DNA of 64,000 nucleotides from an uncultured Clostridia bacterium (lineage in GTDB: Bacteria; Bacillota; Clostridia; Oscillospirales; Ruminococcaceae): NCBI GenBank assembly GCA_947624675.1, contig CANQLI010000004.1, forward strand, positions 1 to 64,000, in the 5' to 3' direction. This document shows, piece after piece, positions 39,252 through 47,988 of this stretch (position 1 is its first letter; every line of letters starts with the position of its first letter). Under the pieces are notes generated by a model that saw only the letters and a list, made by a program, of their open reading frames with translations, did no database searches and was not told the DNA's origin. The position numbers and the translations under genes were made by a program.

Positions 39252-42191
39252 ATGGAAAAAACATATTGTCTCGGAATTGATGTCGGCTCAACGACCGTAA
39301 AAACGGTAATACTCGACAAAGATGAGATAAAAAGCTCAAAATATGAGCGCCATTTTTCAAAGGTCAAAGAAACTGTCGCAAATCAGCTCAAGGAAATAGG
39401 TGAAAAATATCCCGACGATAAGTTTAAAATAATGATAACGGGATCCGCCGGACTCGGCATAGCCAATATGAGCGGAATTGATTTTACTCAGGAGGTCTAT
39501 GCTGCCTTTGTTGCAGTAAACAAAACCTATCCCGATGCCGATGTTGTGGTGGAGCTTGGAGGAGAAGATGCAAAAATAATCTTCCTTACCGGCGGAGTTG
39601 AACAGCGAATGAACGGCTCGTGTGCAGGCGGGACCGGCGCATTTATTGATCAGATGGCTACCCTTCTCGGAGTTACTCCTGACGAGCTTAACGATATGGC
39701 GCTGAAAAGCACAAAGCTCTATCCGATAGCTTCTAGGTGCGGAGTTTTTGCAAAAAGCGATATACAGCCGCTTTTAAATCAGGGCGCAAAAAAAGAGGAT
39801 ATCGCCGCTTCTATCTTTCAGGCGGTCGTCGATCAGACTGTCTCAGGACTTGCACAGGGAAGAAAAATCGGCGGAAAGGTACTTTTCCTCGGCGGTCCGC
39901 TTTCATTTTTAAGTGCGCTTAGAAAAGCGTTTGTAGATACGCTAAAGCTCGATGACGAACACGCTGTTTTCCCTGAGCTTGCACCATGCTTTATGGCTTA
40001 CGGTTCTGCGCTTCAGGCTGCGGATGTGAGCGAACCTATGACGATAAACGAAGCTCTTGAAAAGATCCTTAACGCAAAAGCATCAGACAATATAGTAGTC
40101 TCTGATCCTCTTTTTGAAACGCAGGAAGACTATATTGAATTTGTTGAGCGGCATAAGGCAAACGACCTCAAATATGAAGATATAAAAAAATACACCGGAG
40201 AAGCATATCTAGGAATAGATGCAGGCTCTACTACTACAAAGCTTGTGCTTATAACTCCCGACGGAAAGCTTTTATACAATCATTACTGTTCCAATAAAGG
40301 TCAGCCGCTCGATGTCATAACCGAAAAGATAAAAGAGATATATTCGCTATCGGACGGCCGTATAAAAATAAAAGCCTCCGCCGTAACAGGGTATGGCGAA
40401 GATCTTATTAAAGCAGGACTCGGAATCGATTTCGGTATCGTCGAAACAGTCGCACATTTTAAAGCAGCATCCTACTTCTGTCCCGATGTAGATTTTATTA
40501 TAGACATCGGCGGTCAGGATATAAAATGCTTTAAGATAAAAAACAATGCAATAGACAGCATTATGCTGAATGAAGCCTGCTCATCTGGATGCGGCTCGTT
40601 TATACAGACATTTGCAAAAGCCCTCGGTTATGAAATCGCTGATTTTGCAAGAATCGGACTTTTTGCAAAAGCCCCGGTAGAGCTTGGCTCACGCTGTACA
40701 GTGTTTATGAACAGCTCGGTAAAACAGGCGCAGAAGGACGGCGCAAGCGTTGAGGATATATCCGCAGGACTTTCCTCAAGCATAATCAAAAACGCTATCT
40801 ACAAAGTAATAAGAGCAAAAAGCGTTGACGAGCTTGGAAAAAACATCGTCGTTCAGGGCGGCACCTTCTTAAATGACGCAGTGCTGAGAGCGTTTGAAAA
40901 GGAGCTTAACAGAAATGTTATCCGACCGGCTATCGCCGGACTTATGGGCGCGTTTGGCTGTGCGCTTTACGCTAAAGAAAAGGCTGACGATGGATTTGTG
41001 TCATCAATACTTTCAAAGGAACAGCTTGAAAGCTTTTCATATACGCCTTCGTCCGCAGTATGCGGCGGATGCGGTGCACACTGTAATCTCACAGTAATAA
41101 AATTCAACGACGGACGAAGATTTATTTCCGGAAACAGATGCGAAAAGGGCGCCGGTATAAAGAGAACCGATATTCAGGAAAATACCATTGAGTTTAAATA
41201 CAATCTTTTAAGAGATTATGAAAACATAAAGCCCGAAAAACCTATCGCAAAGGTGGGGCTTCCTATGACGCTTTCCTACTACGATCTTCTTCCGTTCTTC
41301 CATACCGTGTTTACATCTCTGGGATTTGAAGTCGTACTGAGTGAGGAGTCATCAAGAGAAACCTATTACAAGGGTCAGCAGACGATCCCGTCTGACACGG
41401 TGTGCTATCCGGCAAAGCTTGCTCACGGTCATATAATCAGCCTTATAGAAAAGGGAGCTGACTTTATATTCTACCCTTGTATGAGCTATAATGTCGATGA
41501 GGGCGGAGCGGACAATCACTACAACTGTCCTGTTGTAGCTTATTACCCCGAGCTTTTAAAGGCAAATATGCCACAGCTTAATGACGATAATTTTATATAC
41601 CCTTACCTTGATATAAACAGAAAAAATCACACGGCAAAAGCATTGTCAAGAGCTCTTAAGAAATACGGTATTACAAAGGATCAGGTGTACAGCGTCTTAA
41701 ACAAGGCATATTCCGAACAGGTAAGATACCGCAAAAAAATAGAGGCTAAGGCTCAGGAAATAATACTTGAAGCAAGAAAACTTGGCAAGAAAATAATCGT
41801 ACTTGTCGGAAGACCATACCACGCCGACCCTGAAATAAATCACGGAATACATAAGCTTATAGCATCGTTAGGGCTTGCTGTCGTAACAGGAGACAGCGTT
41901 GCTTCCTTGGCAGATGTCCCCGCACTTGATGTTTTGAATCAGTGGACTTATCATTCGAGAATGTACCGCGCCGCTCAGTATGTAACCACACAGCCGGATA
42001 TGCAACTCGTGCAGCTCGTATCCTTTGGCTGCGGAATAGACGCTGTAACGACTGATGAGATAAGGGCTATTCTCGAAGAAAAGGGAAAGCTTTACACACA
42101 GCTTAAAATTGATGAGATAAACAACTTAGGAGCTGCCAAAATAAGACTGAGAAGTCTTGTTGCGTCAATAGAAGAAAAGGAGGGGAAGTAA
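39252..42191 (+). CDS. Double-domain acyl-CoA dehydratase activase (BadF/BcrA type) with DUF2229
   Basis: 979 residues. Two successive ASKHA ATPase domains of the 2-hydroxyacyl-CoA dehydratase activase family: the first has GIDVGSTTVKTVIL, GGEDAKI and NGSCAGGTGAF; the second has GIDAGSTTTKLVLI, GGQDIKCF and NEACSSGCGSF. In each the cysteine can hold the bridging [4Fe-4S] cluster. A Cys-rich hinge (VCGGCGAHC ... NRCEKG, near residue 610) leads into a DUF2229/dehydratase-like C-terminal part (DTVCYPAKLAHGH, GRPYHADPEINHGI). It couples ATP hydrolysis to injection of a low-potential electron into a dehydratase-like partner, here the next gene. The true substrate of this broadly conserved pair is not known. 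Confidence 0.87.
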   Translation: MEKTYCLGIDVGSTTVKTVILDKDEIKSSKYERHFSKVKETVANQLKEIGEKYPDDKFKIMITGSAGLGIANMSGIDFTQEVYAAFVAVNKTYPDADVVVELGGEDAKIIFLTGGVEQRMNGSCAGGTGAFIDQMATLLGVTPDELNDMALKSTKLYPIASRCGVFAKSDIQPLLNQGAKKEDIAASIFQAVVDQTVSGLAQGRKIGGKVLFLGGPLSFLSALRKAFVDTLKLDDEHAVFPELAPCFMAYGSALQAADVSEPMTINEALEKILNAKASDNIVVSDPLFETQEDYIEFVERHKANDLKYEDIKKYTGEAYLGIDAGSTTTKLVLITPDGKLLYNHYCSNKGQPLDVITEKIKEIYSLSDGRIKIKASAVTGYGEDLIKAGLGIDFGIVETVAHFKAASYFCPDVDFIIDIGGQDIKCFKIKNNAIDSIMLNEACSSGCGSFIQTFAKALGYEIADFARIGLFAKAPVELGSRCTVFMNSSVKQAQKDGASVEDISAGLSSSIIKNAIYKVIRAKSVDELGKNIVVQGGTFLNDAVLRAFEKELNRNVIRPAIAGLMGAFGCALYAKEKADDGFVSSILSKEQLESFSYTPSSAVCGGCGAHCNLTVIKFNDGRRFISGNRCEKGAGIKRTDIQENTIEFKYNLLRDYENIKPEKPIAKVGLPMTLSYYDLLPFFHTVFTSLGFEVVLSEESSRETYYKGQQTIPSDTVCYPAKLAHGHIISLIEKGADFIFYPCMSYNVDEGGADNHYNCPVVAYYPELLKANMPQLNDDNFIYPYLDINRKNHTAKALSRALKKYGITKDQVYSVLNKAYSEQVRYRKKIEAKAQEIILEARKLGKKIIVLVGRPYHADPEINHGIHKLIASLGLAVVTGDSVASLADVPALDVLNQWTYHSRMYRAAQYVTTQPDMQLVQLVSFGCGIDAVTTDEIRAILEEKGKLYTQLKIDEINNLGAAKIRLRSLVASIEEKEGK

Positions 42192-42192
42192 T

Positions 42193-43431
42193 ATGTCAGG
42201 CTCAAAAAGAGTTCCAAAACCTTTTTTAACGGATCAGATGAAAAAGGAATACACTATTTTAGTTCCCGATATGCTCCCCATTCACTTTAAGCTTATCATA
42301 GCTATTTTAGAGGAATACGGATACAGGCTTGAGCTTTTACAGACTTCGACAAGAGCGGTTATCGATGAGGGACTTAAAAATGTCCACAACGATACCTGTT
42401 ACCCTGCTCTCCTCGTTATAGGACAGTTTATGGAGGCACTAAAAAGCGGTAAATACGATGTCAACAAAACCGCTCTTATGATAACACAGACGGGCGGCGG
42501 ATGCAGAGCTTCAAACTATATCCACCTTTTGAGAAAAGCTCTTGCTGCTGATTTCCCACAGGTCCCAGTAATATCCTTAAACTTCTCTGGGCTTGAAAAG
42601 CAGGCTTCATTCAAAATAACGCCAGCTATTGCGCTGAAGCTTATTTACGCGGTGATGTACGGAGACCTTCTTATGCTCCTTTACAATCAATGCCGACCCT
42701 ACGAAATAAACAAGGGAGACACAGACAAGGTATTAGAATACTGGCAAGATAAACTTTCATATGCGCTTAAACACAATAAATATTTTAACACCAAAAAGCT
42801 TTACAGAATGATTCTTGACGGATTTAAGGCGATACCCAGAACAAAGGACAAAAAACCGAGAGTTGGAATAGTAGGCGAGATATATGTTAAATATTCACCT
42901 CTTGCGAACAACGGTCTTAACGAGTTTTTGATCTCTGAGGGCTGTGAACCTTATGTTCCCGGACTTCTGGACTTTGTTTTGTACTGTGCATCTGATTCAC
43001 TTAACGACAAGCGGCTTTACGATTCGGTAACTCCGAGGACCTTAATGTACGATATAGGCTACGATGTTCTGTATAAATTTCAAAAACAGCAGATAAAGAT
43101 AATCGAGGAGCACGGAGAGTTTTTCCCGCCTCACGATTTTGAAGAGCTGAGAGTATACGCCGACAAGTATATAAATCAGGGTGTCAAGATGGGAGAGGGC
43201 TGGCTTATTACCGCTGAGATGGCAGCTCTTGCCGAAACGGGAACTAAGAACATAATCTGCACTCAGCCGTTCGGCTGTCTTCCTAATCACATTGTAGCAA
43301 AGGGAATGAGCAGAGTTATAAAGCAGGCATATCCTGACGCCAACATAGTTGCGATAGACTATGACCCGGGAGCTACTAAGGTCAATCAGGAAAACAGAAT
43401 AAAGCTTATGCTTGCAAATGCAAGAAAGTAA
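42193..43431 (+). CDS. 2-hydroxyacyl-CoA dehydratase-family protein
   Basis: 412 residues. HgdB/HgdC-like fold with NDTCYPALLVIGQ, TQTGGGCRASNY, and CTQPFGCLPNHI near the C-terminus; the cysteines are candidate [4Fe-4S] ligands. It starts 1 bp after the activase stop with AGGGGAAGT as ribosome site. The pair is conserved across Firmicutes outside the amino-acid fermentation clusters, so a role in hydroxyglutarate fermentation should not be assumed. Confidence 0.85.
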   Translation: MSGSKRVPKPFLTDQMKKEYTILVPDMLPIHFKLIIAILEEYGYRLELLQTSTRAVIDEGLKNVHNDTCYPALLVIGQFMEALKSGKYDVNKTALMITQTGGGCRASNYIHLLRKALAADFPQVPVISLNFSGLEKQASFKITPAIALKLIYAVMYGDLLMLLYNQCRPYEINKGDTDKVLEYWQDKLSYALKHNKYFNTKKLYRMILDGFKAIPRTKDKKPRVGIVGEIYVKYSPLANNGLNEFLISEGCEPYVPGLLDFVLYCASDSLNDKRLYDSVTPRTLMYDIGYDVLYKFQKQQIKIIEEHGEFFPPHDFEELRVYADKYINQGVKMGEGWLITAEMAALAETGTKNIICTQPFGCLPNHIVAKGMSRVIKQAYPDANIVAIDYDPGATKVNQENRIKLMLANARK

Positions 43432-43465
43432 ACCAATCTAAAATAATTGGAGGGGGAATGAACTT

Positions 43466-44962
43466 ATGAGACTTGCCGCTGTATTTAAGGACAATATGGT
43501 GCTGCAAAGAGATAAACAGATAAGGATCTTCGGAGACTGTAAGGACGGCGATGAAATTGTTGTGACACTTGCGGGTATCACAGTAAAGACCGAATCCAAA
43601 GGCAACAGATTTCTCGCTGTTTTTCCGCCGCTCGAAAAACAGACGGGAGTAGAGCTTTATGTCACAAACGGACTTGAAACGATAACGAGAAAAAATATTG
43701 CTGTCGGTGAGGTATGGCTTGCCGGCGGGCAGTCTAATATGGAGCTTTCAATAGCGAACGCAAAGGATTCCGACAAATATCTTGAGCTTGCGGAAAAAAG
43801 CGATATACGCTATTATAATGTACCGAGAATGGAGTACAAAAACAGCGAGTTTTATGAGGCGGAAAAGAACAGCGAATGGACCTTTCACTCAAGCGAAAAA
43901 GCTAAGGATTGGAGTGCCGTCGCATTCCATTTTGCCAAAATGCTCGAAGAGGAGCTTGACCTTACAATAGGCATTATCGGATGTAATCTCGGCGGAACTT
44001 CAGCCAGTCTCTGGATTGACAGGCAAACCCTTTCAAGTGACCCTGTTACAAATGAATATGTTATCGACTATGATAAAAAGGTCGGTGACAAAACCGAAGC
44101 CGAACAGAAAAAGGAGTACGATGAATACAAGGAATACTCTAAGATCTGGAACCAAAAGCTCGGCGAATTTTATGGAAAAAACCCGGACGGTTCATGGGAG
44201 GACGCGCTAAAGTATGCCGGCGAAAACCGCTGGCCCGGACCTATGGGGCTTACAAATCCGTTTCGTCTTAGCGGGCTTTATGATATAATGCTTTCCCGTG
44301 TAGCTCCGTTTGCTATAAGGGGCTTTATCTATTATCAGGGCGAGGAGGATACCCCTGTCTGTCACAGATATGACGCAGTGTTTAATATGCTTATCAAGGC
44401 TTGGAGAAGATACTTTATTGACGACAGTCTGCCGTTTATATGCGTGTCGCTTCCTATGTTCTGGTACCACGACGCTCCGGATGACAAGACATGGCCCGTT
44501 GTACGGCAGGCACAGCAAAATGCCGCAAAGAAAAATAAGGGAGTTTACACCGCGATCGCACTCGACTGTGGCGAGCTTGATAACATTCACCCCACCGATA
44601 AGCTTCCGGTCGGACAGCGTCTTGCACTTCTGGCACTAGACAAGGTATACGGCATCCCTAAAAATGCAGATGCCCCCGAGGTTTTAAGCTGTTCACAGAA
44701 AGGCGGTCAGCTTACGGTCACATTTAAAAACACCTGCGGCGGACTTCAGCTAAAATTCTCAGACAAACCGATAGGCTTTGAGATTTCATACGACGGTGAG
44801 AACTTTATTTCCGTCGATGCCATTATATCCGGAGATGATGTGATTATCTCGGTTGACGGAACCGTTACAGATGTAAGGTATCAGTGGGTCAATTACGGTG
44901 AAGTTAATCTGTTCGGGAAAAACTCTGTCCCCGCTGCATCATTTTGGGAAAAGCTCAGTTGA
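43466..44962 (+). CDS. Sialate O-acetylesterase
   Basis: 498 residues. Opens LAAVFKDNMVLQRDKQIRIF as in 9-O-acetylesterases. The SGNH-type nucleophile is in VWLAGGQSNMELSIAN, with block III-like GCNLGGTSASLWI and the late Asp-x-x-His in LDNIHPTDK. No signal peptide, so it is cytosolic or uses an atypical route. It removes O-acetyl groups from sialic acids or plant sugars. GGAGGGGG precedes the ATG. The last bases overlap the radical SAM gene. Confidence 0.87.
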   Translation: MRLAAVFKDNMVLQRDKQIRIFGDCKDGDEIVVTLAGITVKTESKGNRFLAVFPPLEKQTGVELYVTNGLETITRKNIAVGEVWLAGGQSNMELSIANAKDSDKYLELAEKSDIRYYNVPRMEYKNSEFYEAEKNSEWTFHSSEKAKDWSAVAFHFAKMLEEELDLTIGIIGCNLGGTSASLWIDRQTLSSDPVTNEYVIDYDKKVGDKTEAEQKKEYDEYKEYSKIWNQKLGEFYGKNPDGSWEDALKYAGENRWPGPMGLTNPFRLSGLYDIMLSRVAPFAIRGFIYYQGEEDTPVCHRYDAVFNMLIKAWRRYFIDDSLPFICVSLPMFWYHDAPDDKTWPVVRQAQQNAAKKNKGVYTAIALDCGELDNIHPTDKLPVGQRLALLALDKVYGIPKNADAPEVLSCSQKGGQLTVTFKNTCGGLQLKFSDKPIGFEISYDGENFISVDAIISGDDVIISVDGTVTDVRYQWVNYGEVNLFGKNSVPAASFWEKLS

Positions 44963-45831
44963 ACTGTACACTTTGTCCGAGAGAGTGCGGTGTAGATCGA
45001 AGCATTACTGTCGGATTTTGCGGAATGGGAGAAAAAATAACTGCCGCTAAGGCATATCTTCACCGATTTGAAGAGCCTCCTATAAGTGGAAAAAACGGCA
45101 GCGGAACAGTGTTTTTCTCAGGTTGCAATTTAGCCTGTGTTTTTTGTCAAAACGATAAAATCTCCCATAACGGATTCGGCCGCGAGATCACTCCGCAGCG
45201 GCTTGCCGACATATTTTTTGAGCTTCAAGAAAAGGGTGCGCACAACATAAACCTTGTCACCCCTACACATTTTTCACCCAACATAATAAAAGCCCTTGAC
45301 ATCGCAAAGCCTCGGCTCAAGATACCTGTTATCCTCAACTCATCAGGATATGAAAAAATCGCGACTCTTAAGATGTGGGAAGGGTATATAGACATATACC
45401 TTCCCGATCTTAAATACTTCTCTTCAAACCTTTCAGAAAAGTATTCTAAAGCACCCGACTATTTTAAATATGCTTCCACCGCAGTTTCAGAGATGAAGCG
45501 TCAGGTTGGTGATATACAGCTTGATGATGACGGGATACTTCAGAAGGGACTCATTATAAGACACCTTGTCCTTCCCGGCTGTTACAAGGACAGCCTCGCT
45601 ATAATCGAATGGATAGCAAAAAATATCAATGGTAAATTTCTCGTAAGCATTATGAATCAGTACACGCCAAATGAAAGGGTAAAAGGCACAGAGCTTGACA
45701 GAACTGTATCTACATTTGAATACAAGAAGGTACTTAATCTTTCTATCAAGCTTGACCTCAACGGCTTTTCTCAGATGCGCGGTTCTGCAATAAGCTCATA
45801 CACACCTATTTTTGATTTAGAAGGAATATAA
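44959..45831 (+). CDS. PflA/PflX-like radical SAM protein
   Basis: 290 residues if TTG 44959 is the start; no ATG is available near the conserved N-terminus, and TTG 44944 is an alternative. N-terminal CTLCPRECG cysteines, then the SAM motif CNLACVFC. Landmarks VTPTHFSPNII and YLPDLKYF fit the PflX/YgkB-like glycyl-radical-activase-related group. The TTG overlaps the esterase TGA stop (TTGA), so translation is probably coupled. Target protein unknown; no glycyl radical enzyme lies in the window. Confidence 0.83.
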   Translation: MNCTLCPRECGVDRSITVGFCGMGEKITAAKAYLHRFEEPPISGKNGSGTVFFSGCNLACVFCQNDKISHNGFGREITPQRLADIFFELQEKGAHNINLVTPTHFSPNIIKALDIAKPRLKIPVILNSSGYEKIATLKMWEGYIDIYLPDLKYFSSNLSEKYSKAPDYFKYASTAVSEMKRQVGDIQLDDDGILQKGLIIRHLVLPGCYKDSLAIIEWIAKNINGKFLVSIMNQYTPNERVKGTELDRTVSTFEYKKVLNLSIKLDLNGFSQMRGSAISSYTPIFDLEGI

Positions 45832-45836
45832 CATAA

Positions 45837-45874
45837 AAAGCCTCTTTCAGAGATAACTCTCTAAAGAGGCTTTT
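45837..45874 (+). terminator. Terminator of the activase-esterase-radical SAM transcript
   Basis: AAAAGCCTCTTT (45837-45848) / AAAGAGGCTTTT (45863-45874), then GTTTT. Perfect 12-bp stem. Confidence 0.85.
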
Positions 45875-46087
45875 GTTTTAAGATAGATGTTTCTATCTAA
45901 CCCGCTATTTAAATACTTTTTCACATTATAACACGGGTAGATGCGGATATTTGTAAAAATATGTCACAATTATCAATATATCTTTTGCTTGTCTAAAGTT
46001 TTGAAATATGGTTTTCAATCCTCCGCCTTATATGCCGGAACTTATGTATATAAAAAGATACACAATAAATCTATATCGTTCATAAAA

Positions 46088-46119
46088 CCTTGTAAACAAT
46101 GAGTTTGCAAGGCTTTTTT
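46088..46119 (+). terminator. Orphan terminator
   Basis: CCTTGTAAAC (46088-46097) / GTTTGCAAGG (46103-46112) with a wobble, then six T residues. No gene precedes it within 250 bp; 45875-46087 holds nothing recognisable. Confidence 0.65.
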
Positions 46120-46170
46120 ATTCAAAAAAACCGAGAGTAAAATACTTCAAAAAATCATCGTAGGTGACGC

Positions 46171-46314
46171 TATGACGACATAATAGAATACTGCTTTGTT
46201 ATTTCTAACAATTTGGGAATTATCTTTTTCGCAGATGAAAAACTTATTTCAAATCATTTTAATATTGATAAGGATTTATTTCACATTTACAATAAAATTG
46301 GAGGTGAGGGTTGA
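46171..46314 (+). pseudogene. Short coding relic before the Mor-like gene
   Basis: 48 in-frame codons without a start or ribosome site read YDDIIEYCFVISNNLGIIFF then ADEKLISNHFNIDKDLFHIY to a stop. Composition is protein-like. It may be the 3' part of a small gene that formed a unit with the Mor-like gene. Confidence 0.3.
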
Positions 46315-46373
46315 TTCTATTTGGAATTTTATAAGGAAATTTTCATTTGTTTTTTCAAATAGAGTAAAATATA

Positions 46374-46661
46374 ATGAATATGTCAAAACTTGAAGAAATG
46401 GAGCGTAACCTAGATATGTGTGTCGATACTGATATGTATAACGATGTTTATAAAGATTTAATAGAACTGATCGGTTTTGAAAACACATTAAAGGTTTACA
46501 GCCATTACAACGGTCAACAGTTATCCCTTCCTAAACGCCTGTATTCTAAAACCTATGTTGAGAAAAAAGTTATTGAGGAATATGACGGAACAAATGTAAA
46601 GCAACTGGCAAAAAAGTATTCCTATACAGAGCGTTGGGTTAGTGGAAAGGTAAAAAAGTAA
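46374..46661 (+). CDS. Mor-type transcription activator-like small protein
   Basis: 95 residues. The pattern LIELIGFENTLKVYSHYNGQ ... LPKRLYS ... VIEEYDGTNVKQLAKKYSYT is that of the Mor/Mga-like HTH family first known from phage Mu, found widely in Firmicutes. The helix-turn-helix is at the C-terminus (VKQLAKKYSYTERWVSGKVK). No good ribosome site; ATG 46380 is also possible. No phage genes are nearby, so it is probably an isolated relic or regulator. Confidence 0.7.
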   Translation: MNMSKLEEMERNLDMCVDTDMYNDVYKDLIELIGFENTLKVYSHYNGQQLSLPKRLYSKTYVEKKVIEEYDGTNVKQLAKKYSYTERWVSGKVKK

Positions 46662-46720
46662 TATAAACTAATCAATTCACGCTATAGTTTTAGAGTGAAA
46701 AATATAAGGAGGAAGTTTTT

Positions 46721-47479
46721 ATGGCAGAAACAAAAATTTTCAAATTGTTTGAGGGAGTAACTTTTGAAATGGTGGGTCAAGCTGTTGAAGGATTTCTCAG
46801 GCACAAGAAAGGTTTGACAGTCGATGGTGTATGCTCGCCAGACGGATATTTTGTGCAGGCTAAGAATGATTCAACAGGCTGGAAAAAGCTCGCAGGAATG
46901 GATTTGGCTACACAAGTGCAGATTATACCATCAGGTGATAATATAACTGTTAATGTCGGTTCAGGAAAATGGTCTGACAAAATTGGTGCTGGAGCTGTCG
47001 GAATGTTTGTTTTCGCACCTCTTGCAGTAACATCAGCAATAGGCGCGTATGCACAGAAAAAGCTACCACAGGAAATATTTAATGAAATTGAGAATTTCAT
47101 AATGAGCGGTGGAAAAAGCATCTCAGTAGCCCTTGGTGCAAAAGAGGGTGAAGTTTTGTGTCCTAAATGCAAAACTACTAATAGCAAAAATACAAAATTC
47201 TGCAAAAATTGTGGAGAAAAGCTAGTGAATAAATGTCCAAAATGTGGCGCATATGTATCATTGGGAATAAAATTCTGTCCAGAATGTGGTTCAACCATGA
47301 AGAAAGAGAATCATTGCCCAAGCTGTAATGCAGTTGTTCCAAATGGTATTAAGTTTTGTCCTGAATGTGGCAGTTCTATGATACCCATTATAAATAAAAA
47401 CTTATGCCCACATTGTAACGCTGAAATACCTGAGGGAAAAAAATTTTGTGGCGAATGCGGTACAAAAATAGAAGAATGA
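46721..47479 (+). CDS. Zinc-ribbon array protein
   Basis: 252 residues. The N-terminal 140 residues have one glycine/alanine-rich hydrophobic stretch (IGAGAVGMFVFAPLAVTSAI) and no known fold. The C-terminal 110 residues hold four CxxC...CxxC zinc ribbons in series (CPKCKTTNSKNTKFCKNCG, CPKCGAYVSLGIKFCPECG, CPSCNAVVPNGIKFCPECG, CPHCNAEIPEGKKFCGECG). GGAGGAAG precedes the ATG. Such DZANK-like arrays are usually scaffolds or sensors. Function unknown. Confidence 0.75.
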   Translation: MAETKIFKLFEGVTFEMVGQAVEGFLRHKKGLTVDGVCSPDGYFVQAKNDSTGWKKLAGMDLATQVQIIPSGDNITVNVGSGKWSDKIGAGAVGMFVFAPLAVTSAIGAYAQKKLPQEIFNEIENFIMSGGKSISVALGAKEGEVLCPKCKTTNSKNTKFCKNCGEKLVNKCPKCGAYVSLGIKFCPECGSTMKKENHCPSCNAVVPNGIKFCPECGSSMIPIINKNLCPHCNAEIPEGKKFCGECGTKIEE

Positions 47480-47492
47480 TACATAAAAACTA

Positions 47493-47528
47493 CTCCTATT
47501 GTACTTAATTGTGCAATAGGAGCTTTTT
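47493..47528 (+). terminator. Terminator of the zinc-ribbon gene
   Basis: CTCCTATTG (47493-47501) / CAATAGGAG (47514-47522), C, then TTTTT. The region 47529-47775 contains no gene or structure that I recognise. Confidence 0.85.
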
Positions 47529-47775
47529 GTAAAGGCGGGTGATGATATGCAATATTTTGTAGCAGGTTTTTTATGACTATATAAAAACTACTTAAGAACC
47601 AACGGGAAATTAACTAATAAAATCACACAAAAGACTAGCCTTACAGATTTTTTAGCTTATTTGTATGCAATTTTGCCTTTAATCGCTACATTCTCAAAAA
47701 CCTACTAAGTTGATATTAATTAGTACGGTTAAACTGTTTTTATGCGAAACAGATGACAAAATCACGCTATTCATC

Positions 47776-47804
47776 TTGACAAACGCCTTAAAACATGGTA
47801 CTAT
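47776..47804 (+). promoter_or_regulatory. Promoter of tRNA-Ser
   Basis: TTGACA (47776-47781), 17-bp spacer, TACTAT (47799-47804), 11 bp before the tRNA 5' end. Confidence 0.65.
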
Positions 47805-47815
47805 ATACTTTGTTC

Positions 47816-47908
47816 GGAGAAGTCGCCTAGCCCGGTTTATGGCGCACGACTGGAACTCGTGTATGCGTTTGTAGCGCATCGAGGGTTCGAATCCCTCCTT
47901 CTCCGCCA
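47816..47908 (+). tRNA. tRNA-Ser (anticodon GGA)
   Basis: 93 nt including CCA. Acceptor GGAGAAG/CTTCTCC, anticodon stem CACGA/TCGTG around CTGGAAC (anticodon GGA), long variable arm, T-loop GGTTCGAATCC. Confidence 0.95.
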
Positions 47909-47910
47909 GA

Positions 47911-47947
47911 TCGTCGCAGGCTTTTATATCGCCTTGCGACGATTTTT
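47911..47947 (+). terminator. Terminator of tRNA-Ser
   Basis: TCGTCGCAGGC (47911-47921) / GCCTTGCGACGA (47931-47942) with one bulge, then TTTTT. Confidence 0.85.
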
Positions 47948-47959
47948 ATGTTTTAAAAT

Positions 47960-47988
47960 AAGGGGCCGTTATTTAACAGCCCCTTTTA
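47960..47988 (-). terminator. Terminator of the prepilin-like giant gene
   Basis: AAGGGGC (47960-47966) pairs with GCCCCTT (47979-47985) and the ends are T-rich on both strands, so it can work both ways; it lies directly after the minus-strand stop. Confidence 0.7.
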
